Below the pieces are notes generated by a model. The model saw only the letters and a list, made by a program, of their open reading frames with translations, was not told the origin of the DNA and searched no databases. From NCBI GenBank assembly GCA_932294295.1, contig OW028573.1, forward strand, positions 56,701,829 to 56,765,828: a stretch of DNA of 64,000 bases, given 5' to 3'. This document shows positions 34,401 to 49,400 of this stretch, one piece after another (position 1 is the stretch's first letter; the number at the start of each line of letters is the position of its first letter). The stretch comes from Alitta virens (taxonomy: Eukaryota > Annelida > Polychaeta > Phyllodocida > Nereididae). A program made the position numbers and the translations under genes.

Positions 34401-34467
34401 ATGGAGCTCATGTTCTTACAAGAAACTTTCACCTTAGCAGTTTTGCTCACAGTCGTCTCGGCATTCG
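34401..34467 (+). CDS. Gene C exon: start codon and signal peptide
   Basis: ATG preceded by TCTAAT opens MELMFLQE, then the hydrophobic core TFTLAVLLTVV and a good cleavage motif V-S-A before Phe. The donor is the perfect consensus G|GTAAGT at 34468. The exon is 67 coding bases (22 codons plus one base), phase 1. Confidence 0.78.
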
Positions 34468-37400
34468 GTAAGTACTTTTATGAATTATCTTCATCGCAAT
34501 ATACTGTATTTCCTCTGACATCTTTGTTGCTCTTTTTCTTTCTCTATCTTCTAAGTTTCTCTGATTTCCATTATTCTGAATGTTGGTAACATGATCCTGA
34601 CTTCTTTTGCGGCCTAAGTTTCAAATACAAAGATATCTCTACACAACCAATACGGCAGCTTTTAAACAGCAGCCTTTTGTAGCTGAAAAGAATTCAGGCT
34701 TTTTAGGATACGCTCATAGGGACTGGTATATTACAAGAAGCGTTGACAAAGCGTTTGATGTGTTAGGATAACTGCTGCGGGAGTAAAGAGATGTTGTATG
34801 CCGTGGTAATCCCTTTGTGGAGCTATGGGTTGAGTGGCGTCACCCTTCTGACGCGCTCCCAGACTCAATTTAATCACAGATGACCATGAGATGACGATGT
34901 CACCTAATAGGCAAGTGTTTGGACTGGGAGATGTATATATGACGCTTTGGTCATTACTCCTTAATGTATTTGCAGAGGAAATTGGGCGGGCAGGAGTTTG
35001 ATTACTCAATATGATCTTGTTGACTCTGTGCTCGCTGACTTGGTCGCCCGCGAGCGTGGACCGTCGTCTGCTGTCACACGAGTGTTTGTCCACTGTCACT
35101 GACCCAGCACAGATCCCATCGCCATATTGCTTCTATTGACCAATTACAGATCGTGACAGAAGCATTTCTGCTCTTGACAGCCTTTTAATCTGCCATCTCT
35201 CGTAGTCAATCACAGAAGCGAGGCAGTCTCTTGGCAGAACCATTTCCTTTTACAGATATCTCTGCTTGTCCAAGCAATATCATTAATGTCACCCGAGCAG
35301 TCAAGTGGATAATGTAATCTCCTATCATTAATGACCTGACTTTTGGTATTAGCCTAATACAGTTTCTGTCGATAGCTGTGGCATTTGTGACTACTGTGAT
35401 AAGTCTTTCATCTTACAGAATCACTGAGACATAAACAGAGTCTAGTTGGATCAGTCTTTCTCAGTCATGTGCTTAACGCTATATCCTCACAAGTAAATCA
35501 GAATTCCGTTTCAGAGACGTATGTTGCCACAACACTACACTGGACTTGACACTGCTTTGTTTTTGTTAAGAGCTGGCACGACCTCTTGACAAGCCCTCAG
35601 TGGATACTTCACTTGCTTCCAAAGATACTTCACTTCCTGTGTTATGGAAGCTGGTCCAGGGCAGACACGTGACACCCAAGTAGCCAATCAGGGAACATTA
35701 TAGGCCATGGGGGGGTTAAGAAGAAGCTGGGCACTGACCTGTATACATGGGTCAGCCAACTGGACAACCCTGTGATGACAACTTCCATCTAAGATGTATA
35801 CATCATCTTACTCTCCAGGGTGATGGGGCAACTTGATATGACCTCCATGCTGACCTCTTGGGGTAGGGAAGAGCTGTGCGGGGTGAATAAACATCCATTG
35901 CTTACAGGTCATTATTTCTGGCTCCTCTAGTGTATGATAATCTCATGAGACTAGCTGCTGCACTGCCCAATCTACTTAGCTGAACGACAGAGGAAATATA
36001 CATTGTTATATTCATCCTACCTGTATTAGGCATGCATAGGTTTTTTGTCATGCATAGTCTGTCTCTCTGGTCGATCTGTATTAATTTTATGGACGTGTAA
36101 TGCAATCAAAGAGAGCCTTTTTGACATGCTTTGCTCCAGACTTCTCTAATGGAAGGCAAAGGAAAGGCAAGTTGACTGATGTTGTGAGTAAGGCAGAAAG
36201 ACATTTGCAAAGGAAAAACGCACCTTGATGTAATTAGAAGTAGCCTACTGCAGAAGTGCTCCTGTTTTCCTCAAAATCTCCCCGAGCAGAAAATATCCGC
36301 TGGTCTGCCTTAAATATGATCTATTGACCACTGCTGTGAAAATTGCTGCCAAGTGACCGACTTCTCTTTGAGTCAGGCGACTACACCACTTGGGCTGAAT
36401 TTGTGATTGTAATGTAGTCAAAAGAATATGAGCAATGGTCCTGGCTCCTCAGATATTTCAGAAAAGAAAAAAGTTGCCTGAATTATGGTCAAGTAATGCA
36501 TTAGGGCCAACAATATTTATGCGGTATAAGATGGCAGTCAATCATCATTTTTGTTTACAAAATTCTGGTTTATCCCCATTTTTTACAGAATAACTGAGGC
36601 TGACCGATAGTGTTTTCCTGAAAAGCTTTAATGTGAGATTTTCCCTAAATATGAACAATATAATAAGGATAAATATTCATTCACCATCTATTTGTAGCTA
36701 GACATTTCTTACATAAGTAATAAGTGGCTTGGCTGTAGACTGCTAATCACACTCAACAAGAAAAGGGACTTTTTGTTTACTCTTGTTGCCATAGAAACAT
36801 TGTTCTTGATGAAATTTCTTCCGACCAGATTACAGCATAATATAACATCGCCAGGGCACCTGGGCCAGGAAGTAATGATAACCAGAAAGGATTATGGGAT
36901 ATGTCAGCGGCGCCATTTTGTTGCTTTTTAGGTTTCCTGTGTGGCTTAGTTTCTTATGCGAGCTGATATGGCAGAATTAATGTGGCCTGATAAACGTTAG
37001 GTCCTAATAATTTTCCTGTCTTGAACAGTAATAAGGCCTCCATGAATACAGAGGAGAATTTGAAGATATATATATTTTTTAAAGTTAACGTCGTGTTTAT
37101 CTGATTTTGAACTGCCTACATGGAAAGAAGAACTCTCTTAAACTTTTCGGAAATAGATAACATGACATTTAAACATTGAATATGTTGTTATTGAGATATA
37201 CTTATGATATCATAACTTGCGTAGATGTTTTTGTGATCAAATATTACAATGTTGGATATTGACACGAATTTCAAAAACTGTGTTTCCATTGTGATCATTC
37301 TTTGTGGCGAGTTGTGTCAAAAAGGTGAATGGAATTTAGACAAGAATTCGCCAAGAGTTTTTGCGGAAGTTCGAGTAAGCGATACCCAGGCAGATGAAGC

Positions 37401-40400
37401 AACAAAGAAACATGCAGGCTGATGTTGACCTGCAGCTGTCAGGGATGCTGAGGAGCATCTCTGGTCTGCATCCGCATCTGTGACCCACTTCCTCAAGGGG
37501 TTTTGCGCGTACCTCATGAAAACATAAAAAAGACAGGGGGCAGAAAAACAAGAAGGATAAAATCTCACAACACAAAACAACTCACGAATGCCAACCCATG
37601 GTAAGCAGCCATCTGATGACGTCACCAGACATCAATTTAAAAACTGTTGTTGAAAAATAATGTAATTACGTCAATTTGATTATTAAATGTTTCCTGGATT
37701 TGGCCTAAAGCTTTGTAAAGCACAACAATTTAAATGATCACTACCCTCAATCATGGTTTTGCCAAAAGTTCTTGCCGAGGGTACAGCAATTGTGACGTCA
37801 TAATGTCTTCCTCAATCAAACGAAATCCCAAGATTGCCTTTGATAGTGAAGCTCTGAAGCACTAATGATACATAAAAAGAAGATTTTCGAAGCGTTGACC
37901 ATTAAACATTGGCAGCCACAACTGGTATGAATCACGGGGAATCATTGAATCAATCACAATTGGATGAGTCCCAAACATCTGCACACAAAGGTGAAAACAA
38001 CACGCGTCTGTGCTGATTGGATCAATGAGGTGCAAGCGATTTGGGTCAATTGCCCTGTTCATGGATCCACTCTGGGAGGTCGATGTGACTGTCCACATAA
38101 ATTGAGGTTACAGCCCATATCAGACAGTGTGGCCCAAAGACAATAAAGGTCAAAGGAGGCAGACGAACAAGAAAGGAAGTAGAGAAGAAATTGAGGTCTG
38201 CGGCGCCAGAAGGCCATCGCAGCAACCACAATTGTCGAAGAGATAGGCTGCTTCCAAATGTATCTGTTTGATGTAAAGATATCGAGAGAGACTGGGCGTG
38301 CTGAGATATCATTGGGAAGCCCTGGCTATGTGTTGATACACAGCTGGCAAGGAATGCTCTTCTGAAGACGGGGCATTTGGCCTTATCAGCCACCCCCAGG
38401 GGCAAATAGCCTGCCAGATTATCTAGCCACTAATCACCCATCCATGCTGATTATTTCTTCAACTTTCATGATACAGCTTCATTTCCTTCTGAGGTTCATT
38501 GTGATTCCTCTGAACATACCCCACGGAATTCCTTCAAGTATGTGATGTCGCATATCTCCGGTGTCCCACAGGCCTGACCCCTTCACCACAGTTGAGCCTG
38601 CTGTCCTATGGTAGGGCACAAACTTGTGAACAATGCCAGGGACAGAAATCCAAGTCTTCTTTTGTTTTGGCAAGAGTTAGATGGCACTTGTGGGAACTGC
38701 CTTGTCTCCAAGTGCATTCAACTTGTATGTCTTTAGTTACCTGAGCATCCGAGTGCAGCAGGCTGTTGGCACAGGGCGTCAGTGGCTTCAAAGATGGCGT
38801 GTCAGTATAACGACTGGCATTGTGTTTCACATCCTGGAGCAGAGAAATGCAGGAATCCTGGCCAAACATCAGAGCATTTAGGAGCAGAATGGCCTCCGCT
38901 GCCAAGACACGAATGTTTATGTAAGACTAGGCGTCCCTGGCCCTGGGCAAGAGAAAACCTGGGATCATGCGGCATCCATGAGTCGCCCCCCTGCATCTGT
39001 CATGTCACATACTGACACATCATATGACACATCCAATGACACTTGAAATGACACGACGCCTTGGTCGTGTCTTCTCATATATATCATGTGTCCCGAGTCT
39101 TCTTATGAGCCCCAACGATTTTCTCGCATGTCTTAAATCTTTAGTGTCTGAACTTCATGTGAAGCTGCAGCCTTCTACTCATCTCATGCTTCTAGCTATT
39201 AGGACGATCTCAAAATGACATTTGGCAGATTCGGCTGAAAGTGTAAAGCCACGTCATAGCCTTGTTACATACATCTAGTCCGCTTTTTGCAATGCATCTA
39301 CCTCCACTTAATTGAGGCAGACAAATTGAAAGCGACGCCTCTTGAAGTTGCAGTTGAAATTCTAACAAGTTTAGAAATGGATCGGAACAATTCTAAGCGA
39401 ATTCAATTGACTCATGTGTTATTAACGATATCCCATAACAAAAAGAGGGATTCCCTAAAAGCATTCGCTTGTAGAGCTGTTCTTTCACTGGCTGTCGTAA
39501 ATAACCTATTTGAAGTGAAGTCAAATGAACTGAACTAATTTGATTTTGATTGAAATTAATTAGAGAGGGTTGTGTTAAAACATGGGGGTCTGTAATCCCA
39601 AATGGCTCAAGCTCAGCTTGTGGAGGTTTATTTTCTAATGGAGCCTTTTTCATCTGGAATTGGTAAAAGTGGATCTGCAATGTTATTGCTTTTATATCGA
39701 CTGCCTTGATTTTACTTTATGAATGAGGTCAGCATAACTATGTATTCTGCATCTGGAAAATGGATTGACTATCAACCTACAGTAATGCCATTACAACATC
39801 ATTACTGCTAGGGCATTGGAACCATCAATGTATAGCATGGGGGTAATGTGCTGGAATAATGGCGAAGCAATCTAGACTGGACATTAGTGGACATTCCAGA
39901 TTGATGCCCAGCCAACCTTGGATCCCTAATCGCTGTCCACTATCCAAACAAGCTGGTCATGGTTTAGAAATTTGCTGCCAGAGATAAGGGGTGGCGTTGT
40001 AGGACTAATGTAAACAGGAAAGGCTGACTTAGTTTAGGGATTATTATCTCTACGTGGTCTGTGAGTTTCTGGCAGTCATTTCTATAGATATACATATAGA
40101 GTAGTCATAGCATGGAGTCATAAATGCTTATGACTCCATGGTCATAGTCACAATGATTTTTGTAAGTCTTCAGGTTCTAATATTTACAGATATCCAGGGC
40201 AGAACCCATTGGCAGGACAGCTTATCTATATGGGTGAAACCTATCAGTAAGTCTTGCCAATTAGTTCTCCAGCGCCACTTCTTTTTTCTGATGTAATTGG
40301 AAGAACGTGGAAGGGTAATGCAGGGGAATTTGAGACAGCTGTGGTCGTAAATCTGAGGTTTCCTTTATGTGGAAAGCAGCATAAAGAGAAGGTGGGCAGA

Positions 40401-43400
40401 ATGTAAGCTTTTCCAGGAAATTCAAGGAATGGATGCAAATGTATTGGTGCCACAAGGTCATTTAATGCATTTCTCCTGTTTCTGATTATGTTCAAAAGCC
40501 TTGGGGAGGTGAGGATTTGCATAAACCGTAGCTCTTGAGTGTTGCCAATTTTTCTTTGCAATTTGCGCCAGGTATTGGGGTTTATATTGCTTGTTACAGG
40601 GCCAGGCAATTTGTTTTCAAGTACATCGCCCTTGCATGTGTTATTTCTGTGAAAGTTGTGTTGTCATCTTGCCAATGCAGCCAATTCTGAACTTACGCAA
40701 TTGGATTACTGGCCATGGGAGAATCTCGGAAATGTTGGTCATCCAATGCATCCAATGTAGGAGCTTGTCCTTTTCTAAGATGGATGCCAAGGCACAAAAA
40801 GCTGCTGCTGCTGCTTCAGAAGCCACGAAATACCCATGATGCATTTTGCATACGTCCTATGCAAGCTCCCCTGCTGATCCATCACTCAGCTACAAATTGC
40901 AGCGCATAGCTAGAAACGCCGTTCATATACTACGCCCATGAATCACGTGGGAAAAAGTGACACCAACTTACAGGGACTGGAAAACCTGTGCAAAACAGAA
41001 AACAGCACAACACGGGGTTGCAGAGCCAACCCTTTCTGTTGGAGCAAAAAATGAAATGAAGATAACGTGCCAGGAAGTCTACTGCCTGGAAAAAAATAAG
41101 GCCTGCTGGAGTGAGTGTACGTTGCCTGGCACCCTGCCTGTCAGGGGCGGAGACAGGAAGAGGGGTCTCTTTGTTTTCTTTGCTGGGGTAAAATCACATG
41201 CAATCCTGCTATAAACCCCCCACAACACAAACAGACCTGTCAGCTTTTTGCTCCTCTCCCCAAAAGATGCCATGCACCAGGCCACCAGCATGGAGAGGCC
41301 TGGTTTGTGTTTACTGTGTTTGTTGTGTTCAAGTGTTCACAACTACTTTGCAGGGTTTACACTCAAAATCTGTGTACTCCTGGCTAATGTATTTTTGTAT
41401 CTAAGTTTTAGACTTTACTCCATCCTTTGTTGCTTGCTGCTTGGATCCAGGTATACCTGTTCCAGTCCAAAAATAGCCCCCGGACCTCTGTAATTCACTT
41501 AAAACCTTGTTCCCAGTAATTAACTCCTCTTGTTACCTGTGTTTACGAGGTCCAGGTTATGTTTCATTTCAGTTACACGTGAGTTCATTAGGAACTAAGC
41601 ATCGAAAGTTTACCAAATTCCCTGAAGGTCATTGAGGAACCTTGACATTTTGCACCAACTCGCTTATGAAATCTGCTTAATCGTAATTGATCGGGGATGA
41701 GTCCAGTAGTGTACAGTCATGCAGCAGCTCTGAGTACATTTCTTATTGAAAATGACATAGCAATTATGTGGACTGTTTTCTAGCGTGCTGTGATGCTATT
41801 TTATGCATTGAAGAAGCTCTGGATCCATCAAGAGGCCATTACAGCTAATAGAAAGGATAAAAGATAGATTGAGATATCTGGGGACAGGGCGCCTTGTTTG
41901 CTGCTTGGGGAGATAGCAGGCCAGTCAACAGGGCAGGGGAAGCCTTGGGGATGCAGGTAAAGCCTCTTGCTGGTGTTGATGTTGCTGGCTACGCCTAGGA
42001 TGCCTCGTATAGAGGGTGATAACCCCCACCTCAGTTTCCCAGGGCTATAGGTTGCCACTACCCCATTTCATAGAAGAAAAAAACGGCGGGGTGTGCAGCC
42101 GGTCTGTGGTTATAAATAGCAGGTGGAGTACAACTGGCGGCCTAAACTTTCTGGTTGTTTGGCAGCATGTCGTAAAATCGAATACGTCATGACGCCCTCC
42201 AGACCTTTTTGACGTTACGATTTGATGTTAGTTACAACGCAACATACACCGGACGTCACATGATCACTGGAGCAGCATTCTCCCATGACCAGGTGCTCCT
42301 AACCCCAGATCCAGGAAACCCCAGCAACCCTCTGCACCCCTCTTGTGACCCCGACCACGCGCATTTGCCCCCCGACCCACCCCCGCCGCGATCAGCCCAT
42401 CGTTCCCAGGTCGAGTTCAGAGTGGAAGTGTTTCCATGGTTACGTGGATACACTGATGCAGTAACCAGCATCCTAAATGAAAGATGTGCCGCTACAGGAT
42501 TCATTAAGCAAATACCGGAACAGAGCTGCGAATCACCTGCAGCTGAAAGTCAATTATGGAAGTGCAGAAACATATTGATAACTATACGCTTCTTCTAATC
42601 ACCTTGGAATAGCACGGAAATCTGGCATCGGTCGCTTTACCCGATTGTGCCTCCAGCTATTTGCAACACTCTGTCAATACATTATGACAACACCATTATG
42701 ACAACACCATTATGACAGCACCATTATGACGTGGTGTGTTTAAATCAAGGCCAATTGCAGCCGCTCATTTCTTCTTTGCGGCCCAGCTGTAATCCCCGCC
42801 ACTATCCGCTCATCAGTTATGAGATTAAAAGATTTATCTCAGTGGCTGACGCACCGCTCTACCTTATCTGACCGGGTCATCAATTTGACGTTGGCGCGGC
42901 GAGTAACGACGTCGCTCGGGAGCCGATAATCGCTGGCGTTTGGAAATATGATGGTGTAGAGAACGTCTTGCTGGATCCTTGTAAACATCCATCCACCGAG
43001 CCGTATAAGAACGGCAATCTACTGAGGTCAGCTGCGGTGGTCAGAGAGGCCTTTGCGCTGTTAAGCCCCTATGCAAATCCCCAGGTCACCTGGCCGCCTC
43101 AGGTCACGACGCGCTAACGCCGAGCCTCGGTGCTTATGACGCGCGTTGGGCCGGCAGATGAGATTTGGCCGCATCGGAATCCCCCAACTTATCCGGGGGC
43201 GATAAGAGCGCAAAGTTTTGGTTGTGAGGGCACCCCGGGGGCAGAGTGGCAGCGGACTTGGGGGGATGCCCTAATCCCTTCCCGGGGGGTCTTGCAAATG
43301 CCATCACTGCCAGGAAGCAGGCACCACTGAAGCGCCGTCAAATGTGAACACTACATTGGCACGTTGGCCGGAGTAATGTTATACCAGGAGGCGATAGCCA

Positions 43401-46400
43401 TAGAATGCAATTATTGCTGCTCACCATGGCCGCATGATGAATAACGCCGCATCTTGTTAGACTGACACAGTGTGCTATATTGCTCCACGTGTGAGCACTT
43501 GAGTCCTGCCACCTCTATGCAAAATGTATGAGGCAGTTGATTGTGTGTGTATTGGCGACAATTTGCTGCTTCATTAGAGGCAAGCCGAATAAAGGTTAGC
43601 TCCAGTAATGAGATCTATCAGGAAGAGAGATGATACATGGCCTGGAATTCAGTGCACATGCGCAAGGGTGACAGGAAGTTGCGTGCCCCCAGCACGTGCT
43701 CAGGTCATCCTCAGAATCCAAGAATTCGTACCCCCTACACCCCTCCCCTGCCTCCACCCCCTGGAAGCTTGGTGACATATGGAGCATCACGTGTGAGCTT
43801 TAATCCCCAGGAAGTGCGTATCATTTTCTGTGACCTCCTGATCCCTGTGATGCTTCTGATCTATTCATCTTGTTGCTCTCATCACAAAGTTCTGAAGTAG
43901 TATCCCTTGGACCTTCCTTTGCTAATGAACAAGTGCACTGGTCACTTGCAGGCGGTCATTCACAGGACTGACCATCAAAGCATTGCATTACTCTATGAAT
44001 AACTTCTCCCTTTGATTCTACTTATTACAAATTCAAAGCACCTTTAATATGCAGTGGAGCTATGTACACAAATGACAGCCGTCATGAATATCATCTATAG
44101 TGCATGAGGCGAAATCACTTCCATGGAAATCCCCTGGATTTTTCCTGCCCTATTTCTCCTCGTGATGGCTGTGAATGTATAGCAATTGATTTTGAAATTA
44201 AAACAAAGCATCCACAGAAAAGAACAAGTGAAGCAGACAGACATTTAATCTGACTTGACGCAGTTTCACATACATGGCTGACTGTTCACATTTCATGCCC
44301 AGCTTGCCTGCAGACATGATATGGGACTTGCCTAATACACAGCCAGATCATCACATAGTTTGCAATTAGACACACAGCAACCCATCACAATTTGTAATGC
44401 ACAAAAACACAAAAACCTCAATCACTAGAGGAAATTTTATCAAATTTTCATTGATTTTCTGATTTGAGCTGGATGAAATTTTAATCAAATCTTGCAAGCA
44501 ATGTCTGACACAAGATGGGATGCACCAGGATGCTACAGATGCAGGGAAATCAGGATGGGATCTGCTGAATTTAAAACTTGCAGAGCATGGCATCCCTGAT
44601 GCTTAGAAGCTCTCAAATCAACTTGTCTATGTCTCAATTAAGGGACTCCTGACACTGTGAACTAACAACGGTGACAAGCCAGTGTAAACAGCGCATCAAT
44701 TGCTTTTTAGCTTCATGCATCTTGGATGGTTGCTGCTGCAGAACTTGTTCTGTTATGTTATCAAGACATCAAGATGCTTGCAATGATGCTGCTGCTGCTG
44801 CTTCTGCAGCCTGTGTTGCCAAATTCTGCCTTGATGTCATTGCACACATTTTGAAATATGTATTTGGTGCATTGTCTTTTCATGACGCAGGGGTGGGCAG
44901 GCTCCACACGTGAATTATTAAAAGAAAGAGCAGAGAGCCGTCCATACTTGCATCCAGGCTGCTTCTTTGTTAGTCCATGAATAATTTAGCCTGATGTTTG
45001 TGGGGGTCGACAGCTGTGAAGTGGCTGTATTGGTTTATGACATCCAAAACAGGACGTTGGCTGGGTCTCTGTGCTGAGCAAAAAACTTTCTCAAAGACTG
45101 AAGACAAACGAGCAAATAGAGAATGTCATCCGCCAATTCATCTTCCACCGAATCCCCATTGTTACGACAGCATTAGTAAAAGGACAAAGGGGCTTCAGCC
45201 ATGGAGTACATTGTGTTGCCCACAAGACATTAATGTCACTCCACATCAAAGATAATACATCATAAAGCATTGTGTTGGCCATTGTTTTGCCTGGAATTGA
45301 TGTATTATTAAGTAGTTTATCATTGTATAGTTTATCAGACAGGAGCTGGACAGATTGTGTGTACTGATGCAGTGATGTCATACACAGCATGTTTACTAAA
45401 TAGGTCATGATGCATGTGTAGAGCCAATCCAGCCATTATAGCTAGTGGAAAGTACACACCTACTACCATCTGACCAGGGTCTGATCAAGTAAATATTTTG
45501 CCATTGGACCCAGCATCTTATTGCCCACCGATTGATTTTCCCGTATGGATGCATATTTCCGCTTACAAGACATGTACAGATGTTTTTGGCGATGTCCAGC
45601 AGGCTGCCCTGCAGTGGTCAGTCCAGTTGCTTTGGACAGTGTCCAAGTATCTGATTCGAGCTGTGTCAGGCAGACCCTGAGGGGTCATGGCTTTGAAGAG
45701 GGGTCCAGGGGCTATATCACATTAGTGTAGTCGGAGAGTTAGGGCGGAGTACACAGAACGGCCATCGATGGCAATGAAATTAAGCGAGTCAAACAGCAAA
45801 AGGGAACCAGAGGGGACCTTGGAGTAAGCCATGTTTTGTGTTTGCAATGGCATAACAACGCTCATTAGGCTGCTGATGTTGGTGAATGCGCTTAAATTGC
45901 GCAAGTGGCATGACAGGGATGCGACAAACAATTAAGGACAAGGTCTCTCCGGCGATGCTGCTTGATGAATGGAAGAGGGCTGCGCTCGGTTGTGGCCAGG
46001 CTCTTTTGTATAATCTGGTTGGGCAGGGGTCTCAGGAGTTGCTCGGGGTTATCCATCCGGGACCTGGTGTTGTGGCTGAGCGACTCTTTGGCAGATAAGC
46101 CGTGTCCGTTGTGAGCAATCGGCTTCACGCAATTCGGCACCTGGCCATTTCGGCCTCAGTTATTCTGTTTAGCGGTAATGTGACCTGACATGTGGATGCC
46201 AAGCCAGCCTCTGCAGGCGATCAACCCGCTATTAGTCAGCAGCTGCAGTCTGCACGCCGATTCAGTGATAAGGCATTTACTGCAGGGCCTGATCAAATCA
46301 GCAATTAACAAATGTCATAATGATCTGCCGGGTTATCCACCACCCGCTGCAATGGCCTGCATGGTACACTATGTGCGTGTGTAACTGGTAGCTGCTCTTT

Positions 46401-49400
46401 TAGTGCCGTTTTTCATCTGGCAAACCTTTGTTCCAGTTCCACTCAGCCTTTCAAATATTGATCTCCTGGCTGCCTTTGTATGGCTGGGTCAACACGTATT
46501 CCACTGATCTGCCTCCAAACTTCAGCAACCATATCCTCGCCTCGCTTACATGTAGCACTGAGGAAACATTCTAGTTTCATCTGGGCAAACCTTTCGAATG
46601 CTCCCGAGTCCTGAATAATTAAAAACAAAAGTTGTAAACTTGAGGCAGTATCCTTTTTTCTTTATGCTGCAAGACGTCGCTACTATTGGTAATCTCATGC
46701 AGAAAATATTCTTCTTTTCCTCCCCAGTGCCAGGTCTCCTAAATAATTGAAAGGTTCAGCACATTGCTTGACAAATATTGAAATACAGCAGGCAGTCAGC
46801 CAACCAAATTTGAGTGTGGAAACAATGCAAATTGTAGTGTGAATGCCATCTTGCAATGATGAGTTTTTCTCACGTCCCCGGGTTGCCACTCCAGCACAGT
46901 ACCTTTCCTGGGTGCGGGGTTGCATAATTTGAAGTAAGAACGGAAAAAGAAGTACCAAAAAAAAACAGTAAGACAGTAAGCCACCGAGCTACTAATCCAG
47001 CAGGCAGTTGCAATACATTTCTTGCTTTGTTTGCAGCACCCTGCGGCTGTCTTTGATGAAATTGCAGAGCAAGAGTCAACCTCAGTATTTTATCTCATTT
47101 CCACATCCACACAGATAATGTATCAATCAGAGGGTTTTTGTTGGTGAGGGACACAAAGCTAAGTATTTACTCATTTTAATTGGCTGCTTTTGATGCCATG
47201 CCAGTCCTGTTTAAAGAGCAATTGAATGTTTACCTTGGAAACTCATTGGCTCCAGGAGTATTGACGCTTCATCATGGCTTTGTGGAGTGCGTCGTATAAA
47301 ACCCGATTTGGTAGCCAGTGAAAAATGCTCGGTTGCTATCGACTTCGTTAGGCTCCGTCAGAATCGAAGCTGATTATGACTTGAGTTGATTCGCCGGAAG
47401 TGGCTGACGACTGCAGAACGTTTCAGTCGGTGCAGGTCAAGCCCTGCAGGAAGACTAGAGGGGCAGGGAGCAGATGAGAGGGTGGAGATGCTACTGCTGC
47501 TGCTGATGCTGCTGCTTGTAGCCAGGATGTTCAGGGCTTTTTGATAGTCCAACGGATCCGCGGACTCGACTGTAATCGGAACACTGAACATCTAATCAAT
47601 AGAAAGCGAGGACACTAGTAATCTGAGATTGCCAATCACTGGTGTCTGCCTTTCATAACCAGCCCAGATGAATGGTGCATGTCGCGCCCGGTGGATCCTG
47701 CATCCCAGTAATGATCCCCTTCTGATTCACACTGATCGAACTGAAAAGCAAAAACTCCCAACCAACTTAGAGAACATTTCTGCAACTGCCGCGGAAGACT
47801 GTAAAGCTCTAATGACAGCATGATGACTGCATCCTCCTTTGATTTGCATCATCTTATGATCATCTGTCTCTGCAGCTGCAGTCTCTCTTCCATCACCTGC
47901 ACTACATCACTGGGTACAGCAGCCCCGCAAGTCTCTGCCTCATCAAACTGGTCCAATTAAACGGCAACTTGGTCAACTGCAGGATGGATTGATTAGAGGA
48001 GCAACTGCTTTGAATGGGCTGGGATTTTATGGAATGCTGGCAAGTTGGATGGCACACAGAGGTGCTTTTATTGGGCTCTGGGTGCAGTGAGGGAGAGAGT
48101 ACACCACATGTGCACACTTGGCAGCAGGACACAGGAGACGGGCTTCAAATGACCTTCAACGGTAGCAGCGGCAGCAGCAGCATCAGAGGCATCAGATCCA
48201 GCAGCAGCAGCAGCAGCAACAACAATGGGGCCTAGGAATCCCAAGCGAGATTGTCTTGTCTTGGCAGCACTGCAGCAATAGTATGAATACGGGGCCCATA
48301 TTTGACACGGCGTGTCAACAGCAGCGCTGAGTCGCTCGACCCGGGGGTTTAGCGCCCGTCTGACCCGAGGGCCACTTCTGCTGCGCAAGAACCTTCTCCC
48401 GCAGCTGTGAGCCCCGCGGCCATGCCCTCTACACTCCCACAAATAACAACCATCGCTTACATTATCGCGCCTGTAGACATGCCTAATTTCCATGGCAACG
48501 CAAGATGGAGTAGTCAAAAATGACGCTTGACACGGCCTGGGCTGCTACGAGGGCTTAAGATAATGTGGCGCAAATGCAGCGGATATGACCTAGGGCCAGG
48601 CAGCCAACTCACTGTGCCTATCGATAAAAGGTACAATGCAACATAATGCACTAGGCGTCGACAGAAGAGGAAATGCAATGCGCATGCACCCAACTTATTG
48701 TTCCTCTGTTCTTTGGGCCCTCTCTGGCAAAAGGCTTTTTAGCAAAATTCCATGAAATGTCATAGAAATTCATAGAAAAAGCATTTGAAAGATATGCCAG
48801 GAAGGTTCGTGCAAGACTTGTCTAGATATATGTGAGCTTTACAGATTGTCTTGTGAGCAGGCAAGCGGCGAAAAATGCAGGGTTGCTGTATTGCTGCTGC
48901 TGCTGCTGCTGCCACAATGATGGCTGATATTCAGATGCTGCGACTTGTTCTTTCAAATCTTAAAGGATGCGCAGCCTCAAAAAGCCGCTTACTATAGAAC
49001 TGGGAAGCAATTCAGCCTGCACAATATCCGGACTCTCTGGCTGAAGTCAAAGTCTTGGCTGCCTTTCACTGACATTTTTCTGGCGAATGGAAAGCGGGCT
49101 AAAGGAACAAAAGCCATTGAGGCAGAGTAATGGCAGGGGGAGCCAGCGACGGAGCATCGGCTGAATGATGTCTGTTTGTCATCAGGTCTCATCTCATCCC
49201 CTTTTTACCTGCTAATGACCTGCTGATGATGTCATCGCAAAGTCAGAGAAATTCCCTTCGTTTGGTTGTCAAGATGAAAAAAAAAAAGTTGGCAGCCAAG
49301 TCAGTTGGGGGGGGGGGAAGAAGGGCGCTGACTCAATTGGATTCTTGGATCTACAAGGATTTACTGGGCTTAGAGGGAAGCGACAAATATCTCTCTGCTG

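Noticed and set aside
48068..48517. 149-codon minus-strand open frame with an Ala-rich stretch
   Set aside because: The Ala run is the CAG tract read in another frame. No domain is recognised, and it lies in the gene C intron.
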